DNA from: Azadirachta indica
Taxonomy: Eukaryota; Streptophyta; Magnoliopsida; Sapindales; Meliaceae
Assembly (NCBI GenBank): GCA_022749755.1
Contig: CM040441.1
Location: forward strand, 2,670,741 to 2,734,740
DNA: 64,000 bases
Reading direction: 5' to 3'
Position numbers and translations under genes: made by a program
Shown here: positions 47,054 to 58,789 of the stretch, piece after piece
How the letters are laid out: every line of letters begins with the position of its first letter
Position numbering within the stretch: position 1 is the first letter of the stretch
The notes under the pieces: generated by a model
What the model saw: the letters and a program-made list of their open reading frames with translations, nothing else
The model's database searches: none
What the model was told of the DNA's origin: nothing

Positions 47054-47131
47054 AGGTTGTTCCAATACTTTTTATTTCATTCAAAAAACTATCCCCTCTA
47101 AAATATTAGGGACAAAACATATACAAGCAAT

Positions 47132-47506
47132 ATGCGAGGCATGGAGTCCCAATCTTTTGAGAGATCTATTTTGCTTTTTAGTATGTTTGTCATGCTCTCA
47201 TCAGTTCTTGTTGCAGCTAAAGATCTTGTGCCTTTACCTTTACTACCAAAGGAAACTCACGATTTTCTAGAACATTGCGGAACCAAGTTACAACCAGCAT
47301 GTGGTGAGGCTATCAAAGCGAGTGTGTACAAGCATGAGAATCTATCTCCTGAATGTTGCCAACAACTTATAGCTGAGGGATGGGCTTGTCACAATGAGTT
47401 TGTCCGAGTAACTGCACCATACTACCCTGAGAAAAATAATGCAGACGTTTTTGCTAGAAGTGGTCATGTTTGGCATGAGTGTATTATTCATTCTCCAAAA
47501 CAATAA
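47132..47506 (+). CDS. ECA1/prolamin-like secreted cysteine-rich protein
   Basis: An intact single-exon ORF of 124 residues. Residues about 9-29 (FERSILLFSMFVMLSSVLVA) form a signal peptide with a likely cut after Ala28/Ala29. The mature part has six cysteines at 49, 57, 75, 76, 86 and 117 in the C-x7-C-x17-CC-x9-C-x30-C order, with LSPECCQQLIAEGW around the CC pair. This is the plant prolamin-like (ECA1 gametogenesis-related / egg-cell-secreted) pattern. Members are secreted from female gametophyte or reproductive tissues; EC1 proteins activate sperm at gamete fusion, but this protein need not have that role. The start could be Met1 or Met4; Met1 is chosen as the longer form, and the signal peptide fits either. 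It is the only undamaged recognisable gene in the window, with no stop, a TATA box upstream and AATAAA downstream. Confidence 0.88.
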   Translation: MRGMESQSFERSILLFSMFVMLSSVLVAAKDLVPLPLLPKETHDFLEHCGTKLQPACGEAIKASVYKHENLSPECCQQLIAEGWACHNEFVRVTAPYYPEKNNADVFARSGHVWHECIIHSPKQ

Positions 47507-47554
47507 ATAGGTTGCTTTAATCCATAATGTAAACTTGAAAATATTTTAGAAGAG

Positions 47555-47560
47555 AATAAA
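47555..47560 (+). terminator. Polyadenylation signal of the ECA1-like gene
   Basis: AATAAA lies 49 bp after the stop codon, in an AGAGAATAAAATTAAC context. Confidence 0.5.
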
Positions 47561-47819
47561 ATTAACTTCATGTATCGAAGATTTTTCATAAGTATCAACA
47601 ATAATTAAAACTATTCATATAAACTCCTCTTCCATTTGGAGACTCAAGATTTTAATATATCCAAGCCCTATAGAATAAATGGTTCTTGTCTTTAACAATT
47701 ATGATCCACAAGTTATTATCATTACATAAGCGATCTTTTGGTTTCGCTTTTTCATTAAATACAATGGGTTATAAAATTTTTTTTCAAATTTGTTAATGTC
47801 ATTTAATTGACATTATAGA

Positions 47820-48145
47820 AAGGTTTTTGATAATTAAAAAGTCATTTTCCTTCTCTTGGAAGAAATTCAAATTTTGGGCTTTTGTCTTTGGAACTTCTCC
47901 AACTTTTTTAAAATTTGAAATTAGCTGAAATACTCTTATTTTATTTTAAAGGTTTTACATTATTTCTCTCAAATAGAACATTAAAAATTTGTTAATTTAA
48001 ATAATTACTCAAATTCTTCTGAAGTTATTTGTGATGATTAAGAATTAATTGTCTTTTATTAAAAACTCTATTGATAAAAGCTATATACGTATAAGGTCTA
48101 CTCAGAAAAAATCCTATTTGAAAAGTTATACCTAATAAACCGTAA
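47820..48145. mobile_element. MITE-like element, relative of 21310-21661
   Basis: Shared order of blocks with the 21310 copy: AGGTTTTTGATAATTAAAAA, GTCATTTTCCTTCTCTTGGA-AGAAATT, TTATTTTATTTTAAAGG, ATTAAAAACTCTATTGATAA, ending TCCTATTTGAAAAGTTATAC and CTAATAAACCGTAAAT. Diverged. The ends are approximate. Confidence 0.4.
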
Positions 48146-49514
48146 ATACTTTTGTAGGAATTAAGTAAATAAATTGACTAACCTACCAATGGATTGAAGA
48201 AATATACTACTTGGAACATTTTTTTTTCAAATGTATGTATACTACATTTATGCATTTCGTATGTCATTTTATTAAAAATAAATTATGTTTTTATTGATTA
48301 TGTACATAGATTTTTCTATTGTTAAATATCTTACATTGTATCGTAAATATTTAATTTTTAAAGTTAGATTTAAATTCAATAAAAGAAAAAAGAAAGGAGC
48401 TAGAAAAGATAACATTGAAAAATGTACACGGTGGATTTCATTTGCAATTCAATTTCCAAAAAATATTAGAGTGTAAATAAAAAATTAGTTTCTATTCTTT
48501 GTACTTTGGATAGTTTGAAATATATTTTGCCATAATGTTTGAAAATTGATTTCATAGTTAGAAACAATAAAAATATATTTGATAAACGTAATAAAAATTA
48601 TTATGTGTTTAATATGTATCGAATTTTAAGAATAATTTCCGAAAAAAGCTTAAATATTTTACGTTGGAGTACTATAATTAAATTTGTTAGATAAATTAAG
48701 TTTTATTTTCTAAACAACTAAAAATTGTCCAACTGAATCTTCATGTCATCTTATTTGCATAATCCACTTTCACAATCAAATTTTGAGAAATAGGAAGGCT
48801 TTTGTATACAATTAGTCAATTCATTTTTGTTTGGAAGGCGAAGCAACACAAAGCATAAAAGAAAGGAGAAAAGTATTATAAGCCATAGTTGTTGATTATT
48901 AACACACCCAATTTAACTCAAATAGAACGCTTGTTAAAATAGGATGACAAACACTTAAGCACTAACCTTAAAATAATATTCCTCAAACTTTATAAAGATC
49001 ACATAACTTAAAATATTCAAACCTTATTATTGCAATTAATTGCTGAAATGTTATTACGAGTCAAATCTTAGTCCTAGATTAATTACTAAATAGCACAATT
49101 TTTCTTTATTCTTCTCTAGATGAAGATTCTAATAATCCAAAAGTCTAGAACCATGAAGTCTTTATATATTGATCTACCTACCAAAAATTGTATATTCAAT
49201 CTATAAAATATTATTTATGAGTAGTGAACTATCAATTCGTTAAAAAATTCAAACATAATATTTTCATTCATATATGTATATATATGCATATATAAGTAGT
49301 TAAATGTTTACAAAAATAATTACTAATATACTTAAATGACAATAAAATTTGCGCTTGTCATACATTTATTAAAATAAAATAGGCAAAAAATGTTAATAGA
49401 TTGTGTGCATTGCAAATAATAATTACTAGGATAGCAAGTCAATAATATTAGTAGTTAGAGATAGTGAGCCAAAACATTTTATTGTAATTAACTATAAAAT
49501 AAAGAAATATTGAT
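48146..49514. other. AT-rich spacer
   Basis: No gene. A 63-codon frame at 48285-48476 is Lys/Phe/Ile-rich and lacks support. Confidence 0.4.
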
Positions 49515-50310
49515 TATTGTTTGATGATTATCATAAAAATGAAAAACTTTTTTAAGAGGTGGGAAAGAAAATTTTGGAAGAATCTTTGTAGCTGTTTTGA
49601 ACATTATTGTACATGAAGAGGTAGTTGGGTTCATGATTCTTGATTAATTTGAATGCTATATTTGATCATTTTTTATTCATAATTATGAGTAAATATCTAT
49701 TGATAATTAGTGTATAAAGTATATCAATTTGGATGAGCTAACTCATTTTTATTGACCATTTATCCATATTTCTTTTATTCTACATTTGTGATTTATAAAT
49801 TTATTGTTTAATAAATTTACTAATCGCACGAGTGAAAAACATGTTTTTAAATATTGTGCCAAACATTTATTTCAAAATTTTCAATTTTTTTTTAAAATAA
49901 AATACCAAATCATTTTCAAAATAAAAATTTTAAGATTACAATTCAAATTTTTAATGTTTGAAGACAATTTTTAAATAATAAATTACAACTTTGAGTCAGT
50001 TCAAATATTGCTTTTCCATGTACTCAAATTTTTATGTAAATAAGTCGTTTAAAAAAAGTCATACGTTTTATTTTGATTAAATTCTATAGTTTTTTGCAAA
50101 TTATGGTAACAAGCAGACTATAAACATAATGAGTACATATATATATACATATATATATATATGTATGTTTTGTAAATTAACCTATTTCATGTAAAACTCA
50201 TATCTATACATATTCTTCCTAAATGAACTTAATGAGTAATTAATGTACACTAATTTATGGATGCAATAGTCAACCAGTGCAACATTAACTGTTCTCTACA
50301 AATAAACATT
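49515..50310 (+). repeat. Long direct repeat, right copy
   Basis: Second copy of 45965-46725, 3.55 kb downstream and in the same orientation. It carries an extra (AT)n expansion at about 50136-50165. Homology to the left copy fades after AACCAGTGCAACATTAACTG (about 50275-50295). No second prolamin-like gene follows. Confidence 0.82.
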
Positions 50311-50839
50311 ACTAAAACTCCTTTCATTTTTTTTTTGTTATCGTAAACTTTTAACTAATTTTTAACCTATAAAATGATACAAATATCCGTCTAACTTGTG
50401 TTGATAAATGTCCTAAACTTTATACATTTTTCTAAATTCTAAATTATAAAATATCAATTAAAATACATAAAATAGATAAGCACAATACCAAAAATATAGA
50501 AAATTTCAAAATTTTGTATTCACGATGGAACTTTAAAATTGAAAATAAAATTGAAATACAAAATAACAATTGTTTTCGGAAAAAAAGGGGTTATTTTTTG
50601 TCTTGTCCTTTTATTTATTAACATGTCAGATATATGCCTAATTTATTAAAAGTCATCATGGTCTCAAATGATCGCCTATGTTATACTTTTTGCCAAGAAC
50701 AAACACCTTGTCAACAAAGAGAACCTTAAAAATACTTAATCTACTCTTGATAAGTAGGACGTGTAAAACTCTGGCTACTCGAAAAAGCAGCACGAGGGCA
50801 TTCTCCACTTATTTTTCTGTAGTCAACAATTGGATATTC

Positions 50840-51230
50840 CAAGGGTTTTCATCTTCTAAAATAGGCAAACCTAAGATACTAGATACATCCTTAAGAGTCA
50901 AGATAAATTCTCCCCACGGTGTTACAAAAGTATAAGTATTAATGCTTCAGCGGTGTACCAACTAGCGTAGCGATGACTAATCTTTTCCCATGGATGAAGA
51001 AGAATCTTTGCATGAGAAAGAACGTATCTAGTGGTAGTATTCTCCAATTCCATAGCCACCCATTCATTCTAACCTTAGCTCTACACTGATGTTTATCAAA
51101 ATTGGATAGAAATAGGTCTAAATTTGTTAACGGCGATACGAAGCTGAAAGATACTACTTGGTCGGATAAAGTATATTCCATCAAAAGCTGATTTGGGTAA
51201 AGGTTCATTTGGAATAGATTCTACCTTAGA
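50840..51230 (-). pseudogene. Plant mobile domain (PMD)-like remnant
   Basis: A minus-strand block at about 50825-50935 reads TYTFVTPWGEFILTLKDVSS and ILGLPILEDENPWN. This is the PMD signature THTFxxPxGExxxTLxDVxxLLGLPxxG. Another frame just upstream (51208-50939) ends with RLVIATLVGTPLKH, and a frameshift separates the two. PMD proteins occur both as host genes (MAIN/MAIL) and inside plant transposons. The short, broken text and adjacent gypsy LTR favour a transposon source. Confidence 0.6.
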
Positions 51231-51927
51231 AGCCAATTTACCTATAAATCTATCCTCTATATAGAAAAGATGTTAAAAAACTCCAATAGTCAAACGAGGG
51301 ATTGCCATTATACCACAATTCATCGAATGAAAAAACAAAGACAATGGAAAACCTTAAAGAATAGAGGGAAATGATGGAAGGTTACCTTATTGAGAGTTGT
51401 GAGCCAAAAAGAAACACGAGAGAACTTCGTATTGAACTCGACAAAGCAACATATGTAAGCAATGGTGGAAACACAAGGGACCACACCGATTCTATGAAGG
51501 AGAAAGACGAAAGGGTAAAGTTCTTAAAATGGAAAGAACTTTGTGTAATGCAATTTTGGGAAAGAAAGAGAAAAACATGGTATTTTAAAATATTGGAAGT
51601 CAAAAGGTCAATCCTATCTATTAAAGTATTTGAAAGTAAAAAAGGTAAAAAAGTAGTGAAAGGACAAAAGAATCTTAACCATTGAGGACAATTGAAGAAT
51701 AACCCTTAACGGCTAATATTTTATCCAGGAGAACAAGAAGCCATATCAATATGATAAGAGGATGAATTGTTTCCATAACAATTACAACAAATCATTTTAA
51801 GATACACTATTGCGGACAGAATAATAGCATTTTAAAATTCAAAAAGAAAACATGAGATATTGCATACTACATCCTTAAAGTTGATCATATACATTGCTTG
51901 TTTGTAAGACCGCACAATCCATACGAT
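51231..51927. other. Transposon-internal sequence without an identified domain
   Basis: A 104-codon plus frame (51371-51685) is Lys/Glu-rich and overlaps a 73-codon minus frame. Neither shows a family. By position this is between the PMD-like remnant and the polypurine tract. Confidence 0.35.
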
Positions 51928-51939
51928 CAAGGGGGCTAA
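51928..51939 (+). other. Gypsy polypurine tract
   Basis: CAAGGGGGCTAA directly precedes TGTTGGTACACG. GGGGG-CTAA-TG is the usual junction of plus-strand priming tract and 3' LTR in plant gypsy elements. Confidence 0.5.
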
Positions 51940-52900
51940 TGTTGGTACACGAATATTGACCATAGGTATGAGTCTAAACCCAAGCAAAAACTATATCATT
52001 TTATCAAGTAATTTATACAAAAGCATAGGTGAGCCCAAGCCATTCATTGAGGCATAAATTCTAGGCCATGGTATATAAGGTTAAAGTAATCCAAAGCCTA
52101 GTTCAAATCAATCCAATGTCCTAAGCCAAGCCCATTTAGGGGATACTTAGCCCCAAAGGATTCGTTACATGATTAAAGTAATGCATGAGGAACACAAAAA
52201 GGCCCAAAAAAGACTCCTTTCTAAAGCCCAAACTTTAAAGTCCTTTTTAATGCAAAATTTTATTTTAATTAATATAGCATTAATTAAAATAAGTATTTTA
52301 TTTTAATTAGGCTTACTTAAAAAAGATATTTTATTCCAAGTAAAATTATTTAAACAAAGTATTTTATTGCAAGTATGAGTATTTAAATTCCCTTTCTAAT
52401 AGCATTAGTTAAGATAAGTGTCTTATTCTAATTAGGAATAATTAGAATAGATGATTTACTACAAATATAAATCCTTAGACACCTTTTTCAAATAAGGTTA
52501 AATTATACAAATTTAATTTCTAGACAACTTCTTGTCCTAAAAAGTCAACTTACATTAGGATATGAAACATCCCTAATTCTAAGAAATTTCGGCATAATTT
52601 CCTCCACAACATGACATGTGCCAAATATGTAATCTTGGTAAGTTTCAAAATTTTCAGTCTAAACACTCCTAACAAAATTCAACACCAACTACTTTAGTTC
52701 ATTATTTAACAAAATATAACTAATTCCACAATTTCAAACGTTCAGGTACAAACATAGAAAATACATCAAAACCACACATTATGAGCTCCTACACCTATAA
52801 TTGCATATAATTTAAAAGTAGCAAAATCCTTGTCCTGGAATATCCTTTGTCTTCTACTTACAAAATCTCTAGTATTGCTTAAACCTAAAAAGTAGGGATG
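51940..52900 (+). repeat. Probable Ty3/gypsy 3' LTR (start defined, end uncertain)
   Basis: It starts TGTTGGTACACGAATATTGA after the polypurine tract. The body has TGGTATATAAGG (about 52070) as a TATA-like site and internal TTTTATTTTAATTA-type repeats. No second LTR is visible in the window and no terminal CA can be fixed, so the 3' end is a guess. Confidence 0.4.
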
Positions 52901-54960
52901 AGTTAACGCCCAGTAGACATTTACATACAAAAATAGTTTTAAAATTTATAATAAACAAATTTGAACATAAAAAGTACTTATTGATTTCCAACAAGGAGTG
53001 CAGTAGAATATCAAGTCAAAATCTCAATTTTTATATTCATATATAAACAACATACAACACATTAATTCCATTATTTAATCCATTACTTTTGTTCTTACAT
53101 ATTTTACATGCATTTTTCCAAAGGACTGCTGCCCCAAAACTATCTGCACATACTTTAAGGGCATCATTCCTAGGAATTGTCATTTCATAAAAAACAACCT
53201 TTAGGACATTATCTTGAGGATCGTCACTCAAAAATGTACTTGTAATTAATGGATTTTTCCAAAGGACCATTACCCTAGACATGGGTGCCACAACACAATA
53301 ACCACCATGGCTATCACATTTTCATTTATCAAATTATTTCACAATATTTTCATTCAAATCATCCATTTATAAAAATAAAACACATATTGATACAATTTTC
53401 TCATTGTATTTGTAAATATAACATTAATATGAAAATTTCTATTTAATTTTGATTTGAAAAACAATTAATTAGATCAACACGTGATAATTCAGGAATTTTA
53501 TAAACATTTATAAAAAACTTTAAATGTAATAAAATATCCTACTTGTCAATTTTAAAATTAAAATCTACCAATTGTATATAAATATCTACCGGATAAACAG
53601 GTGACAATTTTATGTCTCTATTAGTTTATCATCCTCCTCTTAATCACCTCCAAGTCATTCTCTTTTTCCTTCCTTTCCTCTCTTTTTTATTTCTTCCTCC
53701 TCTTTCTGTTTTCATTTTTGCTCCTTGCTTCCAATTTGTAAAAGCAAAGGTTACATATATACATATAAGTTGACCTACTGCCATAACAAAACCCTTTTGT
53801 TAATATATATTTTTGCCACATGGCCATGTAATGAATTGATAAGCATAAACCTAAATTTTCTTCTTTCTTATTTCCTTACACCTGATAACCCATTCATCAT
53901 ATACATGTACTACACCAATTATTAAATCAAATAAAAGTAAAAGTCATATGGCCTCTCAATTTCAAACAAACCCTTTAACTTTTCTTTTTACACTTTTCAC
54001 CCATAACAAAATTTTATATTATGCAATAATTCTATTCTTTTAAAATTAGGAACATATTTATCCTAATCAAAAATCTCTTCAAAAATAAATATATATACCT
54101 TATAAATTCTAAACTTCTATATCCTTATATAATATAAGGTCAATATATCCAAACATATTTATTCCGATTAATATAAGAATTCAAGATATAAAGGATTATG
54201 AGCTAATAGGCTTATTCTATTACAACTCTACATTATATACTATATAAATCTGTTACTTCATATCAGAGGGGATTCTAATAGGCTTCACCGAGGTTAGACC
54301 TATCATCAAGTTTAGAATCACGACTTTGAGGAGCGCCCTTCCCTTCGTGGCAACACTCATGATTCTTGGATTACTATTTTGGTAATTACTTGTCGTTCTT
54401 GTCAATCCTAAACATTACCTTGTTGTCCTATTGTTTTTCTTGCATTCTCCAATCATAAAACTAATTGCTTTAGACTCCAAAATAACGTTGTTCATAACCT
54501 TAGTTTATTAATCACAATAGGTTATATTGAATACCACCGCAAGCAAATTCCTTTAATATTGATCTGATTCCTTCATAATCACGATTCACCCTTAAAACCA
54601 TTGTGTTCCTTTGCATTTATCTGGCATTATCTTGCTCCCACACACATTATGGACTTATAATTTGAGTTTTGTGCCTTTTTTGATTATTTTTTAGGTACAG
54701 AAGCGATAACAAAAGATGGTAGAAAATCCCTCCGTTCAAATCCAAACCCAATCTCCTAAGGATGCAACATTACAACCCTCAGACTACTAAGTGCGATCCA
54801 AAAGATATAGTGGGCCTTACTTTTTGCAATTCAAAAATAGAGTGTGAAAGCTCAATTTGGTTTCAAAGACCCAATGGTATTAAAGCCAACAGAGAGCAAT
54901 ACTATGCCCAACGATCTATCAATCATAATTTGACACATGAATAAGGTAGTCTTTTTTCGA
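52901..54960. other. Intergenic region without a supported gene
   Basis: It contains two TTTTTCCAAAGGAC words (53113 and 53251), a CT-rich stretch (53630-53720) and AT-rich sequence. Short frames at 53037-53291 (minus) and 54762-54944 (plus) have no recognised family. Confidence 0.4.
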
Positions 54961-54966
54961 AAACAT

Positions 54967-55265
54967 TAACTTATTGCTGTCACATGGAAGGAATTAAAAA
55001 AAAAAGAGGGATCTAGTAAGCCATGGTCTCATTTATCAAATTTGTGAAGAATTTCTTTCCTAATAAAAATTAATTTGTTGACTTATTGCTCTCACATGAA
55101 AAAAAAAAATAGAAAGATCTATTAAGTCATGGTCTCCCACTCAACACAATTAAACAATTGAATTGATGGATTGATTTATCAAATTTATGGAGAATTTCTC
55201 TTTCTTTGAAAATAAATTTGTTGACTTATTGCTCTTGCATAGAAATTATGTTAAAAAAAAGGATT
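54967..55265 (+). repeat. Tandem repeat, about 110-140 bp, three units
   Basis: Units start at CTTATTGCTGTCACATGG (about 54970), GACTTATTGCTCTCACATG (about 55079) and GACTTATTGCTCTTGCATAG (about 55219). They share poly-A, GATCTA(T/G)TAAG(C/T)CATGGTCTC, ATTTATCAAATTT(A/G)TG and GAATTTCT blocks. The third unit is partial. Confidence 0.8.
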
Positions 55266-57096
55266 AATAGGCTTAAAATTATGAGATTCGGATTGAATTT
55301 CATAAAAATAAATAGTGTGTGAGCTTATAAAATTATGGTCTTAATAGTAGTTAAATAGAGGTTAAACAAGGTCAAACGGGCCATCAACTAGGCCAAGAAT
55401 TTTACTCTTTAACATGATTACTATTTCATAAAAATAAAAGTAGGTATAGGTCTGTACCTACATTTACCAAACTAGGGATAAGCTAGGTTTGAGCTTTCTT
55501 TTTCTAATTAGAGCCCAGCTCGAGAATTGGGGTTCCCAACTTGTACTGGCCTATTGCCATCTCCAACTAATAGGATCATAAATGTCATTTTTAAATAAAT
55601 CGAGACTTTTATGGATACTTTTGAAACTATTAGGACTAATAAGTCTATTAAGCCAAATCTTAGAGACTTACAAGTCATTTTCTTACCATAGTATCATGAT
55701 TAGAGGTGGACAAAATAAATGAGGGATATCAAACTGAACCGAAACCAACTAGTTTAGTTCAAGATTCGTTTTTAATTTTAAAAACTGAAATATTCATTTT
55801 TGTTTTGGTATTGACCGAAAAACCATGATGGAAACTATTACTTATACAACTTTTGCATTAAAATGATGTCATTTTAAATATATTGTAGTATGAAAATCAC
55901 ATCATTTTGTGGAGGTTAAAAAGATAAAACATCAAAACTCAAAAAATCTAATCAAATGAAACGGTCATGCCGTTCAATTTCTTTTCAAATATATTCGATC
56001 TAATTCCGACCCGGAATTTTAATTTTTTTGATCCATTGCTGATTTCAAAAAATAAAAACATGAAAATTTCAATTTAGTTTAGTTTTGAGTGAAAGCCAAA
56101 CGATACCTATATCTAATTATGATATAATTGTTTCCTTTAAAAAAGTTTGTATTTGTTTAATTTTGGATAAAAAATTTAACCATAATACTATGATAACACT
56201 TTTTCTTTCTAAAATTAAAGTGGACACTTCTTTTATTATATATTATAATTACAAAATTGATAGATAGAATTGAAATAATTCTTTCTTTTTTGACATTCCT
56301 ATTTTGAGTCGTAACACTTTTTCTAGTGTTCAATGGGAGAGAAATGTGCACATAAAATAAATATGCCTCAATAAACTTTGCATTGCACAAAATAATAAAT
56401 AATTTATTCATATTTCAAGATTTATAGTAATTTTACTCAAATTGGGGCAATAAACCTTTATTTTTGTTTTAAATTTTAAATTATATAAATGTAATTTAGA
56501 GATGTTTTATAGGTTTAAATAGACACAAATATATTAAAAAAACTTTTAAATGTAATAGACTTCTACTATAATTAATTTATTCACATAAATATTAGAAAAC
56601 AAATTTTAAATGTATCATATTATATTTTTGATAAAATTAATTAATTAACATTAATACTTTCATATTTAATTGTAATAGGTTTCCAAAATTTAAAACTTAC
56701 TAAAATATCATAATAAAACATGATACATTGATAGTGTATTATTATTATCATACTATTTAATATTTTATTAGTACTATGTCATTAATTAACTATTATAAAT
56801 ATTAGACAATTTAAACAATTAATTAATATAAGTTCAAAATAGGTAGACATTAGTAGTCAAAAAGAAAATGTTTAAATGATTACGTTTGAAAAATGAAGAA
56901 ATAAAATGTTTTCCCTTTCCAAAGAAAGAAAGCAAGTCATTAAGTCACCCCTCTTCTCATCTACTTCAGTGCCAACAAAGCTAGCTACTCCACTTGTTCC
57001 CTCTTTTCTCTTCTCTCAAACTCACAGCATTGGAGTTGTGAGCTAGCTATGCTACCCAGTCCCTCTTCCTTTTTTCCTTTCTTTTTTCTTGTATTT
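55266..57096. other. AT-rich intergenic region
   Basis: Around 55700-56060 a decayed repeat of the CCGAAACC / GACCGAAAAACC type common in plant intergenic DNA is present. A CT-rich stretch (56940-57090) resembles a gene leader but no ORF follows. Confidence 0.4.
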
Positions 57097-57176
57097 TTGC
57101 CTTTCTACCTTTTTGGTGTTGTGAGTTCTCTTCGAAAAAGGAAAAAACTCACAACACCGAAAACGTAAAAAGAAAA
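57097..57176. repeat. Foldback (hairpin) sequence
   Basis: GGTGTTGTGAGTT (57115-57127) is perfectly complementary to AACTCACAACACC (57146-57158) with an 18-base loop. Outside it, CTTTCTACCTTTTT pairs with GAAAACGTAAAAAG with three mismatches, so the stem is about 31 bp. It could be a small inverted-repeat element or a hairpin RNA source. Nothing decides between these. Confidence 0.7.
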
Positions 57177-57479
57177 AAAACAATAATAAGGCTCCAAATG
57201 AGATAACAGGCATGAATGCTATTGTATTATCTTAATTTGTTACCAAAACACCTAGTGGGTAGCATCCCTAAGTCTATAAGTAGTATGAAAAGTGTGAAAT
57301 TGTAAAGTTCACTTTGACGAACAGTACTGCATAGATGAATGGTATCGTATTATAAATAAGAACCCTTTGGGTGTAGATGCAGAAAACAAAAATAACATGT
57401 CGAAACTTATTAATTTTTGAGAAAACAGAAATATCATACATTATTCACCTTCAAGAAAATGAGAACGTTGAAAATCCAC

Positions 57480-58660
57480 TTTGCTCAGGTGAAACTTGGA
57501 CCTAGTCATTGGTAGTATCTACAAAGTAGGTCTACATTCTGCAAATACTTAACTGCTCATCCATCCAAGTTAGTTAGCTTGTACACACATGCTTTTAGTT
57601 AGTTCGTCCATCCAATAACTCTTTGGATTCAGTACAGACCTTCCTATATCTTAACGAGCTTAGTGGAGCTTCTATCTTTTAAGCCAAAGGTGACATTTCT
57701 TCTAGCTAAGACATTTTCCTTCAAACTCTTGGGCTTGACCTTGGAGTTGTAATGTCAAGTGATTCTCTATTGGTATGCAACTACTCTAGCTTGAGCTTGT
57801 TCTCTCTTCTCTTCAATAAGGTTTAGTGCCATATTGAGCTGGGTTGCATTTTGCAAACATCATAAAGAAGAGTTCTGAATATGGATATTCCAACCTCTGC
57901 TAGAATTACGACCTTCGTACCAAAAGCTAGTGAACAGAGTGTTTCCCCAGCGTCATCTTCTAGGTAGTTTGGTAAACCTATAATGCCTTAGATAGCACGT
58001 CGGCCCAAGCTCCTTTCTTATCACCTAGCTTCTTTCTCAGCAGGTCTTTGATGACCTTATTTATTGCTTCCACCTACCCATTTAATTAAGGATAAACTTG
58101 TATGGTGTAGCAGAACTGAATTCCCTGGCTCTTGTAGAAACCTCAAAATTTCTTGTTGACAAATTACATCCTATTGTTGGTAATGATCACAGAAGGTACC
58201 CCAAATTGACACACGACGGCTTTCCATAAAAAGTTTCGTAGTTCTTTTCTCAATAATCTTGGCTAAGACTTTTGCCTCAGCTTACTTGGTGAAGTAGTCT
58301 ACAATAACAATGGCAAACTTGACCCAACCTCGTCCAATTGGAAATGGTCCAATTTGGTCGATTTCCCACTGAGCAAATGGCTATAGTAAACTCAATGTGG
58401 TCAGATTCTTCGGAGAAAGTCTATTCATTTTAATATGGTTTTGACAAGCAATACATGCGCACGAAATGATTTTCAAGTCTTTTTAAATGGTAAGCCAATA
58501 GTACCCCTGATGCAGCACTTGGTATGCTAGTGTTCTGACTCTGGAATGGTTCCTACAACTCTCTGGTGGATCTTCTTTATAAATTAGTCAACCTCGTCCA
58601 GATGCATGTATTAAAGGAAAAGGAAAGAATAACCATGTCAAAACAGTACCCCGTCTATCA
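57480..58660 (-). pseudogene. Gypsy integrase remnant (copy B)
   Basis: The nucleotide sequence aligns with the copy A integrase at 5100-6300 throughout. Visible minus-strand blocks include FAQWEIDQIGPF, GRGWVKFAIVIVDYFTK and the LLRKKLGDKKGAWADVL region. Stops differ from those of copy A, so the two decayed independently. Confidence 0.75.
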
Positions 58661-58789
58661 AGCAATATCTAGTTGTACAGTATCTCAACTTCTTTATGGC
58701 TTCCTTATTTTTCAGTAAGTTGCCTAACGTTAGGTATTCTATTATGGAGTCCATCTAGCAAGGCCGCTAGAAACGCAATGCATGTTCTT

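Noticed and set aside
51371..51685. 104-codon Lys/Glu-rich plus-strand frame
   Set aside because: It overlaps an equally open frame on the other strand, has no family signature, and lies in a transposon-like context.
53037..53291. 84-codon minus-strand frame
   Set aside because: No motif; two TTTTTCCAAAGGAC words show it covers a small repeat, not a gene.
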